Counted from the first letter of the stretch, positions 45,934-56,389 are shown. The stretch: 64,000 nt of DNA from GCA-002733465 sp039969155 (GCA_039969155.1 JBDVOJ010000075.1:11817-75816), one strand, 5' to 3'. Notes: generated by a model from the letters alone, not told the origin. A program made the numbers and translations.

Positions 45934-46389
45934 TTACTGTTCACCCGTTTTAAAGGCTCTTAATACTTCATCGGCATTCCAGTTTCCGATATCAGCAGCC
46001 ATCCCTTCACCACCTTCTTCTCCGTCTGCACCAAGGGAGTAAATATCATATTCTCCAAATTCACCTGGGTAGGCGTACTGGTATGGATTACCCCAAGGAT
46101 CTTGACGCAATTTAATATAACCGTTGCGTGCGTATTGCTTTGGTTCAGGACGGCTAGTGGGTTTAGTTTCCAACGCTTCCAGTCCTTGTTCTGTAGTCGG
46201 ATACATGAAATTATCCGAGCTATACTGAATCAGTGCTGACTCAAGAGCTTGAATATCCGACTTAATTTTAATTAGATTTGCCTCTTGAGTCTTACCGGCA
46301 AATTTAATCACCATCACTCCACCTAGAATAGCCATAATCGCCATAGCAACTAAAATTTCTAATAGAGAAAAACCTGCTTGCTTCTTCAT
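45934..46389 (-). CDS. gspG: Major pseudopilin GspG
   Basis: 151 residues; leader K-K-Q-A-G then F-S-L-L-E-I. The conserved D-P-W-G-N-P-Y/Q-Y and the C-terminal calcium loop L-G-A-D-G-E-E-G-G-E are present. It polymerises into the pseudopilus that pushes substrate through GspD. Confidence 0.97.
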   Translation of the reverse strand: MKKQAGFSLLEILVAMAIMAILGGVMVIKFAGKTQEANLIKIKSDIQALESALIQYSSDNFMYPTTEQGLEALETKPTSRPEPKQYARNGYIKLRQDPWGNPYQYAYPGEFGEYDIYSLGADGEEGGEGMAADIGNWNADEVLRAFKTGEQ

Positions 46390-46439
46390 TTTAAACCTCT
46401 TTTATCTAACAATAATCTAGCCGCTCGACTAGATGAAAT

Positions 46440-47663
46440 TTATGCGAGTGTATTACTCAATTCAAATACTGGTAACATGATGGCCAATACAATCATAAAA
46501 ACAAACGCTCCCATGATTAAGATCATTATCGGTCCTATCATATCCATCATTATGCTAACCAAATTATCAAACTGTGTTTCTTGATTGTCTGCTGCTCGAT
46601 CTAACATTTGTTCTAATTCGCCTGAATTTTCACCACTTGCGATCATATGTAACATCATCGGGGGAAAGTATCCGCATTGTTGCAATGACACCTTAAGTCC
46701 GGCTCCTTCACTAACTCTAATCGCCGCTTCGCGAACTGCGTTTTTAAGCTCGACATTGGTCATTACATCACCCGCAATTTTTAGACCTTCTAATAACGGC
46801 ACACTACTCGCATTTAGTATCGCTAAAGTCCTTGCGAAACGGGCAGCATTTAGACCGCGGATGACTTTGCCAATGATCCAAGCATTAATCTTCCATTTGT
46901 CCCACGCTAGTCTTAAAGCAGGCTTAGTCAGTAAAAACTTAAAACCAGCGATAATCAATACGATAATGATTGCTGTAAGAATTCCCCATGATTGAATATA
47001 TTCACTCATAGATAAGAGTGCTTGAGTCAGCCACGGTAGTTCTTGACCTGATTGAACAAAGCTTTCAGTAATTTGTGGGACAACGTATCCAAGTAGGAAA
47101 CTAACTATTGCAATACTAACCACGGATAAAATTACCGGATAAACAAGCGCTCCAGAAATTTTTTGCGATATTGCCTGGCGCGCTTCGGTATAGTCGGCTA
47201 ACCGTTCAAGGACTAACTCAAGGTGCCCCGATTTTTCGCCAGCCGCCACCATAGAAACATAGAGATTAGAGAATACTTTAGGATACTCGCTAAGCGCGTC
47301 AGCTAAAGAATGACCTTCAACAACTCGTGCGCGAATTCCTAACAACATGGTTTGTTGTTTAGGCTTCTCACACTGTTCAGCAACCGCCTTTATAGATTCT
47401 TCTACCGGAATGGCAGCTCTAACGAGCGTTGCTGTTTGCCTGGTAATTAGCGCTAAATCCGCAGCGCTCATTTTGGAAGAAGATTGCTTGTTCTTTTTCT
47501 CACCTTTCTTTTGCTTGGTCGACCTATTAACCCCTTCCACCTCAACAGGGATCAGTTGCTTTTCTCGCAATATTTGGCGGATCTGTCTCGGAGTATCTCC
47601 TTCTAAGATACCTTTTTTTTGCTTGCCTGAAAGGTCAAGTGCGGTGTATTCGAATGCAGCCAT
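46440..47663 (-). CDS. gspF: Type II secretion inner-membrane protein GspF
   Basis: 407 residues with two copies of the T2SSF domain and three membrane helices (near 172, 222 and 380). The S-A-A-D-L-A-L-I-T-R-Q motif and the family A-S-G-E-N-S-G-E-L segment are present. Centre of the assembly platform. Start overlaps the gspE stop (TAATG). Confidence 0.97.
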   Translation of the reverse strand: MAAFEYTALDLSGKQKKGILEGDTPRQIRQILREKQLIPVEVEGVNRSTKQKKGEKKNKQSSSKMSAADLALITRQTATLVRAAIPVEESIKAVAEQCEKPKQQTMLLGIRARVVEGHSLADALSEYPKVFSNLYVSMVAAGEKSGHLELVLERLADYTEARQAISQKISGALVYPVILSVVSIAIVSFLLGYVVPQITESFVQSGQELPWLTQALLSMSEYIQSWGILTAIIIVLIIAGFKFLLTKPALRLAWDKWKINAWIIGKVIRGLNAARFARTLAILNASSVPLLEGLKIAGDVMTNVELKNAVREAAIRVSEGAGLKVSLQQCGYFPPMMLHMIASGENSGELEQMLDRAADNQETQFDNLVSIMMDMIGPIMILIMGAFVFMIVLAIMLPVFELSNTLA

Positions 47664-49246
47664 TAATCTTCTCTAGTCACTCTCAGCACTTCTTCGACCG
47701 TGGTAATTCCTTCTAGAATTCTGCGCTTACCATCTTCTCGAATACTAAAACCTTTATTACGTGCATGTCGCTCTATTTCAAGCTCTCCGACTCCTCTATG
47801 GATCATGCTACGAGTTTCTTCATCAATGGTGACTAACTCAAAAATACCTTGTCGCCCTTTGTAGCCGGAACGATTGCATTCCGGACAACCTTCCGCATGA
47901 TAGATAGTTGGCGGCGCTTTAAAATCAAAACCCATTAGCTCACACTCTTTTTCACTTGCGGCTGCTGGTTTTTTACAATCAGGACATAATGTTCTAACAA
48001 GCCTTTGTGCCAACACACCTAACAAGCTGGATGACAATAGGAACGGTTCGATACCCATATCTTGCAATCGGGTTACCGCGCCGGAAGCTGTATTAGTATG
48101 CAATGTTGATAAAACTAAATGTCCGGTTAAACTGGCTTGCACTGCAATTTCTGCAGTTTCAAGATCTCGAATTTCTCCCACCATTACCACATCAGGGTCT
48201 TGTCTTAGAATAGCTCTTAGTCCACGAGCAAAGGTCATATCGACTTTAGTGTTAACCTGCGTTTGACCAATTCCATTTAGCAAATACTCAATAGGATCTT
48301 CAACAGTTAATATATTCCTAGAAGCACTATTTAAAAGCGTTAATCCCGCGTACAAAGTTGTCGTCTTACCTGAACCTGTAGGTCCGGTAACTAAGATAAT
48401 TCCGTGCGGTTTATGTAACAGGCTATCCATTTCCTTCATAAGGTTTTCTGGCATTCCTAGGTGCGAAAACTCCAGTCTTCCAGCTTGTTTGTCAAGTAAA
48501 CGCATAACCACTCGTTCACCGTGGCTAGACGGAATAGTCGATACCCGAACGTCAACCCCACGATTGGCTATTTTTAATGCGATTCGACCATCTTGCGGAA
48601 CTCGTTTTTCTGCAATGTCTAATTTAGCCATGACTTTGATTCTTGAAACTAAAAGTGGTGCAAGCTTTTTTCCGGGACTTAAAACTTCTCGCAACACGCC
48701 ATCAACTCTAAACCGAACTTTCAGCTCATTTTCAAAAGTTTCTACATGAATATCTGAGGCGTTTTCTTTGATAGCTTCTGTTAACAAAGCGTTAATCAAT
48801 TTTATGATTGGTGCATCATCATCAGCTTCTAATAAGTCTTCCGTTTCTGGCAACTCATCGGCAAGCTTAAACAAATCCAGGTCATCGCCGATGTCTTCCA
48901 TAGCAGCCATCGCTTCACCAGAATTATCTTGATAAACCTGACCAAGGATAAACTCGAAATCTTCGTCACTAACTTCTTCAAACTTAAGAGGGTGATTAGC
49001 AAACCGTCTAGCCTCTGCGATTGCATTAACGGTCACATTCGAGCGCGTTGCAGCTTTAACAAACGACTCTTCAGGTTGTTTAGCTCTTAGAACAATACCT
49101 TGTCGTTTTGCAAAGGAAAAAGGCAAACGAGTTTCTAATAACTCTTGCTCAAGCGATTGCTCTTCAGCGTTCTCATTCGATAACACCGGCTCAACTAACT
49201 CGGAGCTAGTGTCTTCACTATTTTTTATAAATTCACTGACAGCCAT
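47663..49246 (-). CDS. gspE: Type II secretion ATPase GspE
   Basis: 527 residues. N-terminal GspL-binding domains are followed by Walker A G-P-T-G-S-G-K-T-T (about 286-295), Walker B and Asp box G-E-I-R-D-x-E-T-A, and a zinc tetracysteine C-P-x-C ... C-P-x-C (about 419-458). Hexameric ATPase powering pseudopilus growth. The zinc site, sometimes lost in related ATPases, is complete. Start overlaps the gspD stop by one base. Confidence 0.97.
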   Translation of the reverse strand: MAVSEFIKNSEDTSSELVEPVLSNENAEEQSLEQELLETRLPFSFAKRQGIVLRAKQPEESFVKAATRSNVTVNAIAEARRFANHPLKFEEVSDEDFEFILGQVYQDNSGEAMAAMEDIGDDLDLFKLADELPETEDLLEADDDAPIIKLINALLTEAIKENASDIHVETFENELKVRFRVDGVLREVLSPGKKLAPLLVSRIKVMAKLDIAEKRVPQDGRIALKIANRGVDVRVSTIPSSHGERVVMRLLDKQAGRLEFSHLGMPENLMKEMDSLLHKPHGIILVTGPTGSGKTTTLYAGLTLLNSASRNILTVEDPIEYLLNGIGQTQVNTKVDMTFARGLRAILRQDPDVVMVGEIRDLETAEIAVQASLTGHLVLSTLHTNTASGAVTRLQDMGIEPFLLSSSLLGVLAQRLVRTLCPDCKKPAAASEKECELMGFDFKAPPTIYHAEGCPECNRSGYKGRQGIFELVTIDEETRSMIHRGVGELEIERHARNKGFSIREDGKRRILEGITTVEEVLRVTRED

Positions 49247-51378
49247 TATTTGTTCTCTGAACCACTTTCAGTATCTATTTGGTTAACCTTTTCCATTGAC
49301 TCATCGTAAGATGGTGGTAAAGACAACGAATCATCCCATTCCGGCAGAAGCTCTGGATCAGTCATTGGCATTAATCCAATTCCACGCATTTTCTTGTCTT
49401 CTTGCAAGGCTCTCATATAGTTATATTTCTCAGAACTAATCGCGTCAGAAGCACCGGCACCAGAGATAATGGTTGGGCGGATAAAGACCATTAGATTAGT
49501 TTTACGCTTTGATGTACCGGTAGAAGAAAACAGTCGACCAAGCCATGGAATATCGCCTAATAGCGGTATCTTTTGCTCGCTTTCTTGTACGTCGTTATCA
49601 ATTAGACCGCCCAGTACAATGGTCTGCCCACTATTCACTAACACTGTAGTGTTAATTTGGCGTTTATTGGTAATGACATCAACCGCAGTCGCTCCGGCGA
49701 TGCCAGAAACTTCTTGCTCAATCGTTAGTACTACCGCGTCACCTTCATTGATTTGTGGAGTAATCTTCAATTTAATACCAACATCCAAACGATTTACTGA
49801 TTGGAATGGGTTCGCGTTTCCACTGCCTAGCTGAGAGCCGGTAATCACAGGAATTTCCTGACCAATGCTAATTGTTGCTTCTTCGTTGTCTAAGGTTGTA
49901 AGACTCGGAGTAGAAAGAACATTAGATTCGGTATCGGTTGATAAAAGCTTAAGCAAACCCGCCCACGAATCACCATCTGTAAATCCGAATAGAGCGCCGG
50001 TTAATCCCGATATAACTTGACCAATTGCTGCACCATTATCTCCGTTGTCGCTAGGCTCGGTGGTTGTAATGGTTCCATCAGGTGCCGTTGTGGTAACCGC
50101 TGAACCTTGAGACTGACCATTATAGGCAAGCACGCCGGCAGCTAAACTGGTAATACTCGGTGATGTATTCGAATAATTAATAATGCCTTTATCCGAAATC
50201 CACTGTACCCCAAGTTCTTTATTTAGCGATTCAGAAATTTCTACAATGATTGCTTCAACGTGAACTTGCTGACGTCGAATGTCTAATTGATTGATAACAG
50301 AATCGAACGACTTCATGATATCGGGTGGCGCAGTGATGACCAATGAGTTGGTTTCTGTATGCGCCTTGATTGAATATTCTTTGTCAGAATTACGCCGACT
50401 AGATGTGGCTGCTTTTTTTCCATCTTTTGTTTCAATGGTTTCAGCAACGCCTTCTAGCAAAGTTGCAAGCTCTTCGGCTTTAGCATATTTGAGATGCCTA
50501 ACTTTGGTATTTCCTGAGTTTTTTTGCGGTGAATCGAGTTGTGCAATCAACGCTCGCAATCGCATCGACGCTTTTTTCTCAGCGCTTAGCAAAATGCTAT
50601 TGGTTCGCTCGTCGGCAACAAATTTCGGTCGATTGGCTTCTGCTTTTTTAGCCGAACCGCTTTGCTTTTCTAGGCTTTCTAAAATTCTTACTACCTCGGT
50701 TGCTGAGGCATGTTGCAACTCAATAACTTCAATTTCTTCATTACTTTCTTTATCGATTTTTCGAATTATTTGAACAATACGTTCCAAGTTAGCAGCAGAG
50801 TCATGAATGACAATCACATTAGTAGGTTTGTATTGCGCCATATGACCTTGCTGAGGAATCAACGTTCTCAATAACGGAACCAGCAATCCTACATCCACAT
50901 TATCAACTTTGATCACTCGAGTAACCAGTTGATCCCCTGGGTACTTTTTACCTTCAGTATAAACATCAACTGAATCCTGCTTGGCTGTTTGAAGCTGTTC
51001 GATTTTATAAATCCCATCAGTTTCTACCGCTGAAAATTGGTGGACTTTTAATACGCTAAGAAATAAGGCAAAGATTTCATCTTCATCCATCTCGTGTTGC
51101 GCGATAACCGTAATTTTTTTGTTTCTAACTCTTGGGTCAACAATAAATGTTTTACCGGTTAATCGGCTCACCATTTCAATAAAGACACCGATATCCGTTT
51201 CTTTTTGGTTAAGCGTCGCTTTGTCAGCTTGAACACTCGACACCAATAAAGTAAAACTTAGTGCCAATGTGATGACTGTTGATGTTATTGACTTAACCAC
51301 TGCGGCTTTTCCTTTACTGTTAGATTGACTTTTCATCATTGTTTTTAAATTATTTAGCATTCTTTCAAATCGTCCCAT
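49246..51378 (-). CDS. gspD: Type II secretion outer-membrane secretin GspD
   Basis: 710 residues. A long N-terminal region leads to a signal peptide ending S-V-Q-A. N0 to N3 domains follow, then the secretin core with V-L-S-T-P-S-L-T-T and the G-Q-E-I-P-V gate region (about 485-515). A Ser/Gly/Thr-rich loop lies before the core. The C-terminal S domain ends in an acidic tail, suggesting a pilotin may be used. Outer-membrane channel for folded exoproteins. Confidence 0.96.
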   Translation of the reverse strand: MGRFERMLNNLKTMMKSQSNSKGKAAVVKSITSTVITLALSFTLLVSSVQADKATLNQKETDIGVFIEMVSRLTGKTFIVDPRVRNKKITVIAQHEMDEDEIFALFLSVLKVHQFSAVETDGIYKIEQLQTAKQDSVDVYTEGKKYPGDQLVTRVIKVDNVDVGLLVPLLRTLIPQQGHMAQYKPTNVIVIHDSAANLERIVQIIRKIDKESNEEIEVIELQHASATEVVRILESLEKQSGSAKKAEANRPKFVADERTNSILLSAEKKASMRLRALIAQLDSPQKNSGNTKVRHLKYAKAEELATLLEGVAETIETKDGKKAATSSRRNSDKEYSIKAHTETNSLVITAPPDIMKSFDSVINQLDIRRQQVHVEAIIVEISESLNKELGVQWISDKGIINYSNTSPSITSLAAGVLAYNGQSQGSAVTTTAPDGTITTTEPSDNGDNGAAIGQVISGLTGALFGFTDGDSWAGLLKLLSTDTESNVLSTPSLTTLDNEEATISIGQEIPVITGSQLGSGNANPFQSVNRLDVGIKLKITPQINEGDAVVLTIEQEVSGIAGATAVDVITNKRQINTTVLVNSGQTIVLGGLIDNDVQESEQKIPLLGDIPWLGRLFSSTGTSKRKTNLMVFIRPTIISGAGASDAISSEKYNYMRALQEDKKMRGIGLMPMTDPELLPEWDDSLSLPPSYDESMEKVNQIDTESGSENK

Positions 51379-51379
51379 C

Positions 51380-52369
51380 TTATTCCCGGCTCGGACCGTT
51401 TTCTTGTCTCGAGTTAGAATTTGCGTCCATATTTAACATTAAGCTGACGGTTTCATTACCGCGACTAATGTCGACTTGTAATTCTTGCATATTTTGAATA
51501 TCTGTCATCAATTGAAGAGCGTCTTGAGGATTGGACAGTGACACCCCATTAATCGCGGTGATTAAGTCTCGTCGCCGCAATCCCAACTGAGTAAACAATC
51601 GCTTATCTTTGCCTGGCGATATTTCGATACCTAGCATTTCTCCATTTGAGTCTAATTTAGGTTTGTAATTAACTAATCCGACTAAGCTCAATGGGTCGTC
51701 TTGAAACTGCTCTTTATACTTGTTAAGTGATTCTGTGATCTGCTTATTGTTTCGTTTATCATCGACTCTTTTCTTATCGGACTTTATAACGGTATTCTTT
51801 CGGCTAACGTTTTTGCTTTCTCGTGGAAGGGAGTCTTTTAATCTTAACTCTTCCATTACGCCGTTGGTTTCTAGTATGACTTTATCTAAATACACTTGTC
51901 TCAAAAATACTCGACCGGCAACTTTTAACTTATCACCAACAAAATAGACTTCTTGTTTACCTTTGCCATCTTCAATAATTGAGTTTGAATTGTTATTGTT
52001 GGTGGCTGCATAAGTCCCTCTTAAGGTTAGATTAAGGCGGGTCTCTCTCGCAGCCTGTACTTCAACCGGTTTTTCCTCGATTTTTTCGACATCGCCGAAT
52101 AGGTGTTTTTGCACAAGACTGTTAACGTTAATGCTGGAAACTGACGATTTCGAAGTATTAACTTGTCCCAATGCCACTTTCTGAGTAGATAAGTCTGGGC
52201 TAGTAAAGTGAACGGATAACAACCAGAATAACTTTGCCAATATATAAGTGACGATAAGCAAACCACCCCACTGAATTACCGGTAACCAGTTAGTATAGTT
52301 TTTGCTCCACTCGACCATGCTTTGTTGTGTAAATTTCATTAAAATCCAATTTTTATCGATAAGTCCCAT
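51380..52369 (-). CDS. gspC: Type II secretion protein GspC
   Basis: 329 residues from ATG 52369 (a GTG sits one codon earlier; AAGG is eight bases upstream of the ATG). Cytoplasmic start, membrane helix (about 35-52), homology region that binds GspD N0, linker, and C-terminal PDZ domain (about 235-320; G-L-R-R-x-D-L-I-T-A-I-N-G). It couples the platform to the secretin and helps choose substrates. First gene of the operon; its promoter must lie in 52370-52650. Confidence 0.95.
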   Translation of the reverse strand: MGLIDKNWILMKFTQQSMVEWSKNYTNWLPVIQWGGLLIVTYILAKLFWLLSVHFTSPDLSTQKVALGQVNTSKSSVSSINVNSLVQKHLFGDVEKIEEKPVEVQAARETRLNLTLRGTYAATNNNNSNSIIEDGKGKQEVYFVGDKLKVAGRVFLRQVYLDKVILETNGVMEELRLKDSLPRESKNVSRKNTVIKSDKKRVDDKRNNKQITESLNKYKEQFQDDPLSLVGLVNYKPKLDSNGEMLGIEISPGKDKRLFTQLGLRRRDLITAINGVSLSNPQDALQLMTDIQNMQELQVDISRGNETVSLMLNMDANSNSRQENGPSRE

Positions 52370-52650
52370 CACTAAACCTTAAGGCCAGTATTTCGAACTA
52401 ATACTTATAGTAATTCAACCGAGCTAGTTTACCGGAATTAAGCAAGGTTTTTAACCGTAGTTTGATGTTAAAATGCACAGGTTGTTTTATTACTTCTATA
52501 TTTTGCTCAAAATACGACCAGTTAACCCAAACCAGTAGGGCTTTAAGCTTATTTAACGACCATTTACTGACAAAAGGGTTATTTTATTTCGTTGAAGCCT
52601 AGCTAAATTAACGGTGACAAAAACAAAATCATGATGCTATTCTCAATGCC

Positions 52651-53073
52651 ATGAACCGAACATCTAACAATCCCAGTAGCAACACCAGCTCATCCCAAGC
52701 CATTCGACTCGATAAGTGGCTTTGGGCATGTCGATTCTATAAAACTCGTGCTATCGCTAAGGCCGCCATCGACGGCGGCAAAGTTCAATATCAAGGCAAT
52801 AAGCCGAAGCCCGGAAAATCAGTCCAAATTGGCGATTTAGTTAAGCTAAAACAAGGGTTTGATGAAAAGACTGTAGTCGTCAAAGCGCTGTCTGATAGGC
52901 GCCAATCTGCAACAATTGCGCAAACACTCTATAAAGAAACCAACGATAGTGTTAAGAGAAGAGAAGAAATCGCTAATCTAAGGAAATTATCTGCCCCTTC
53001 TACCCAAGGCAAGCCAGACAAAAAGCAACGTCGTCAAATTCATCGATTTAAGAACATCATGTCACAAGATTAG
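52651..53073 (+). CDS. hslR: Heat shock protein Hsp15 (S4 RNA-binding)
   Basis: 140 residues with an S4 domain starting I-R-L-D-K-W-L-W-A and ending near V-K-L-K-Q-G. The basic C-terminal tail contains K-K-Q-R-R-Q-I. Hsp15 rescues 50S subunits that carry stalled peptidyl-tRNA. Divergent from gspC. In E. coli hslR lies next to hslO; here fusA2, lysR and a DUF1338 gene lie between them. Confidence 0.95.
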   Translation: MNRTSNNPSSNTSSSQAIRLDKWLWACRFYKTRAIAKAAIDGGKVQYQGNKPKPGKSVQIGDLVKLKQGFDEKTVVVKALSDRRQSATIAQTLYKETNDSVKRREEIANLRKLSAPSTQGKPDKKQRRQIHRFKNIMSQD

Positions 53074-53236
53074 CTTATCAGTTTTTCCCTATCTATCTGT
53101 TTTTATTGTAAATAATTATCTGGTGCGCATTTGCAATAGGTTACCAATAGCGGCTCATTCTGATATTCAAGCTAACCGCTCGATAATTGTTTACTTTTTA
53201 TGCAAAATGCTGGTACACCTAACCTTATATCTAGTG

Positions 53237-53242
53237 TATAAT
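53237..53242 (+). promoter_or_regulatory. Perfect -10 box of fusA2 with GC-rich discriminator
   Basis: TATAAT is followed at once by GCGCGCC. A GC-rich discriminator is typical of promoters under stringent (ppGpp/DksA) control, such as those of ribosomal genes. The -35 is poor at the expected spacing. Confidence 0.6.
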
Positions 53243-53317
53243 GCGCGCCTTTCGCAATAGCGGCCGGAATTTTCACAAGAATTTAATCCGAATTTAACAT
53301 CAATATAGAGTACGAAA

Positions 53318-55402
53318 ATGACTGATTTAAGCAAATACAGAAATATAGGTATATTTGCCCATGTAGACGCTGGTAAAACAACGACCACAGAGCGAATTTT
53401 GAAGCTTACTGGTAAGATCCATAAGACCGGTGAAGTACATGATGGAGAGTCTACAACTGACTTTATGGAGCAGGAAGCTGAGCGTGGTATTACTATTCAG
53501 TCGGCTGCGACAACTTGTTTCTGGAAAGATCATCGAATGAATATCATCGATACTCCAGGACACGTTGACTTCACAGTAGAAGTATATCGTTCACTTAAAG
53601 TTCTTGATGGTGGTGTAGGTGTTTTCTGTGGAAGTGGTGGTGTAGAGCCACAATCTGAAACAAACTGGCGCTATGCAAATGATTCTGAAGTTGCTCGTAT
53701 CATTTTCGTTAACAAATTAGATCGAATGGGTGCTGACTTTTACCGTGTTGTTAAACAAGTAGAAGACGTACTTGGTGCAACACCATTAGTAATGACGTTA
53801 CCAATTGGAATCGAAGATGATTTTGTTGGTGTTGTTGATATATTAGAAGGTAAATCTTACGTTTGGGGTGAAACTGGAGCTCCAGAAGATTTCTCGATCG
53901 GCGAAATTCCTGAAGATATGGTCGATAAAGTAGCCGAATACCGGGAAATGTTGGTAGAAACAGCGGTTGAGCAAGACGATGACCTAATGGAAGCTTATTT
54001 AGAAGGTGAAGAGCCTTCAATTGAGCAAATCAAAGCGTGTATCCGTAAAGGTACTCGTGAACTAGCATTCTTCCCAACCTACTGTGGTAGTGCGTTCAAA
54101 GATAAAGGTGTTCAAAATGTATTGGACGCGGTAGTTGATTATCTTCCTTCACCAACGGAAGTTGACCCACAACCATTAACGGACGAAGAAGGTAAAGAAA
54201 CCGGCGAATTCGCGATTGTTTCTGCTGATGAGCCATTAAGAGCCCTAGCATTTAAAATCATGGATGACCGATTCGGTGCCTTAACGTTTATCCGTATCTA
54301 CTCTGGTGTATTAAACAAGGGTGATACCGTTCTTAACTCTTTCACAGGCAAAACCGAGCGTATCGGCCGAATGGTTGAAATGCATGCTGACGAAAGAACT
54401 GAATTAGACACAGCACAAGCGGGTGACATCATCGCTGTTGTTGGTATGAAAAATGTTCAAACTGGTCACACATTATGTGACACTAAAAACCCTTGTACTC
54501 TTGAGCCAATGGTATTCCCAGAGCCAGTAATCTCGATTGCTGTTACTCCTAAAGATAAAGGTGGTTCTGAGAAAATGGGTATCGCAATTGGTAAAATGGT
54601 TGCTGAAGATCCTTCTTTCATCGTTGAATCTGACCAAGAGACTGGTGACACCATTCTTAAAGGTATGGGTGAGCTTCACTTGGATATCAAAGTCGATATC
54701 TTAAAAAGAACTTACGGCGTTGAGCTAGAGGTTGGTGAGCCTCAAGTTGCTTACCGTGAAACCATTACTAAAGAAATCGAAGATAGCTACACTCATAAGA
54801 AGCAATCGGGTGGTTCTGGTCAATTCGGTAAAATCGATTACCGCATTAAGCCAGGTGAGCCGGGAACAGGTTATGTTTTCACATCATCAGTAGTTGGTGG
54901 TAACGTTCCTAAAGAATTTTGGCCTGCGATTGAAAAAGGCTTTAAATTAATGATGGACGAAGGTGTTCTTGCTGGTTTCCCAGTATTAGATGTTGAAGTT
55001 GAGCTTTTCGATGGAGCATTCCATGCGGTTGACTCCTCTGCAGTTGCTTTCGAAATAGCTGCCAAAGGCGCATTCCGTCAGTCAATTCCAAAAGCTGGTC
55101 CTCAGTTAATTGAACCAATCATGAAGGTTGATGTGTTCACTCCTGAAGATCACGTTGGTGATGTTATTGGTGACTTAAACCGCCGTCGTGGCATGATCAA
55201 AGATCAGGAAGCAGGTGTAACCGGTGTAAGAATTAAAGCTGACGTTCCACTTTCTGAAATGTTCGGTTATATCGGGCACTTAAGAACAATGACTTCTGGT
55301 CGTGGACAGTTCTCTATGGAGTTCTCTCACTACATGCCTTGTCCAAACAGTGTTGCGGAAAAAGTCATTGAAGAAGTAAAAGAAAGAAACGCTAAGAAAT
55401 AA
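53318..55402 (+). CDS. fusA: Elongation factor G, second-copy type
   Basis: 694 residues, a translational GTPase that moves tRNA and mRNA through the ribosome. G1 is A-H-V-D-A-G-K-T, G3 D-T-P-G-H and G4 N-K-L-D. Domains II to V follow. The segment V-F-C-G-S-G-G-V-E-P-Q-S-E-T-N-W differs from the usual V-F-C-A-V-G-G-V-Q-P-Q-S-E-T-V-W. The gene also stands alone rather than next to rpsG and tufA, which suggests the EF-G2 (fusB-like) paralog. It has its own promoter and a strong terminator. Confidence 0.95.
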   Translation: MTDLSKYRNIGIFAHVDAGKTTTTERILKLTGKIHKTGEVHDGESTTDFMEQEAERGITIQSAATTCFWKDHRMNIIDTPGHVDFTVEVYRSLKVLDGGVGVFCGSGGVEPQSETNWRYANDSEVARIIFVNKLDRMGADFYRVVKQVEDVLGATPLVMTLPIGIEDDFVGVVDILEGKSYVWGETGAPEDFSIGEIPEDMVDKVAEYREMLVETAVEQDDDLMEAYLEGEEPSIEQIKACIRKGTRELAFFPTYCGSAFKDKGVQNVLDAVVDYLPSPTEVDPQPLTDEEGKETGEFAIVSADEPLRALAFKIMDDRFGALTFIRIYSGVLNKGDTVLNSFTGKTERIGRMVEMHADERTELDTAQAGDIIAVVGMKNVQTGHTLCDTKNPCTLEPMVFPEPVISIAVTPKDKGGSEKMGIAIGKMVAEDPSFIVESDQETGDTILKGMGELHLDIKVDILKRTYGVELEVGEPQVAYRETITKEIEDSYTHKKQSGGSGQFGKIDYRIKPGEPGTGYVFTSSVVGGNVPKEFWPAIEKGFKLMMDEGVLAGFPVLDVEVELFDGAFHAVDSSAVAFEIAAKGAFRQSIPKAGPQLIEPIMKVDVFTPEDHVGDVIGDLNRRRGMIKDQEAGVTGVRIKADVPLSEMFGYIGHLRTMTSGRGQFSMEFSHYMPCPNSVAEKVIEEVKERNAKK

Positions 55403-55414
55403 CTTAGTTTTTAC

Positions 55415-55453
55415 AAAAAAGGCCGGATTGTTCATTCAATCCGGCCTTTTTTT
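55415..55453 (+). terminator. Bidirectional terminator of fusA2
   Basis: GGCCGGATTG (55421-55430) pairs with CAATCCGGCC (55437-55446) around a 6-base loop. An A-run comes before and a T-run after, so it can also stop minus-strand transcription from lysR. Confidence 0.93.
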
Positions 55454-55513
55454 GTCTTTCGTTTATCGCTAAATCAAAACCTATTACTTAGCCGACAGCA
55501 GCCCTGGGCAAAA

Positions 55514-56389
55514 TTATTCCACCGCATAGGATGAGAAATCAAAATGATCGATTGTGTTTACCTTACAAACATCGATCACTGATTGAAGTACCGGATCAAT
55601 ATTACTCTCTTTTTGCCATGCCAAGCCGATTATACGGTCAAATTGCATTCCCTTGATTGGCAAAAGTGTTAATTGCTGAGTATTAAAAAAACTAGGGTGA
55701 TTAGGTACAATTGCCGCGCCTACACCGGCAGCCACAAGTTCAACCGCATATTCGACAGTTCTAACTCTTGCTCTATTGTTCATTTTTATGTCCAGTGGAG
55801 CAATCGCATTCATTAAAGTACGGGTTACTAAACTCGGTCCTCTGAGTACAAAATTCAATCCATCTAAGTCTTCGAATTCTAACTCTTTTTTGTATGATAA
55901 TGGATGCCCTGGCGGGAGCGCCATCATAAACTGATCACGCCAAAATGGCATAAAGACTTCATTGGGTTTACACATATTTCTAGCGATTATGCGTGCCTCA
56001 CATTGCCGTTTTTCTGAATCGACGAGTGTCAATTCAAGGCCGTCCACAGAGTCGATGATCTCTTTTAACAAATGACTCATTCTGGAAGCTCCAAGCGCTG
56101 GAACCACTCCGAGTCTAAATGGTTTAACCGTCGATTTTTTTTGGAAAATTTGTTTAATGGAACGTGCTTGTCCGGTCAATTGCTGAGAAAGTGGATACAA
56201 CCTATGACCTCCGTCAGTCGGCGTCACTCCTCTGGCATGCCTCACGAATAAAGGTTCTCCGAGAAAACCTTCTAAGTTTTGGATGGCCGCAGATATGGAA
56301 GGCTGGGACACGAAACAATGCTTAGCTGCTGCACTAATGCTTTCTAATTCATAAGTCGATTCAAAATAGCGCAATTCTCTTAAATCCAT
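55514..56389 (-). CDS. LysR-family regulator
   Basis: 291 residues. N-terminal winged helix (L-R-Y-F-E-S-T-Y-E-x-E-S-I-S-A-A-A, and S-Q-P-S-I-S-A-A-I-Q-N-L-E) and a C-terminal effector-binding domain. It is divergent from the DUF1338 gene across 170 bases, the usual layout for a LysR regulator and its target. The effector is not known; a 2-oxo acid related to the partner enzyme is a guess. Confidence 0.92.
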   Translation of the reverse strand: MDLRELRYFESTYELESISAAAKHCFVSQPSISAAIQNLEGFLGEPLFVRHARGVTPTDGGHRLYPLSQQLTGQARSIKQIFQKKSTVKPFRLGVVPALGASRMSHLLKEIIDSVDGLELTLVDSEKRQCEARIIARNMCKPNEVFMPFWRDQFMMALPPGHPLSYKKELEFEDLDGLNFVLRGPSLVTRTLMNAIAPLDIKMNNRARVRTVEYAVELVAAGVGAAIVPNHPSFFNTQQLTLLPIKGMQFDRIIGLAWQKESNIDPVLQSVIDVCKVNTIDHFDFSSYAVE

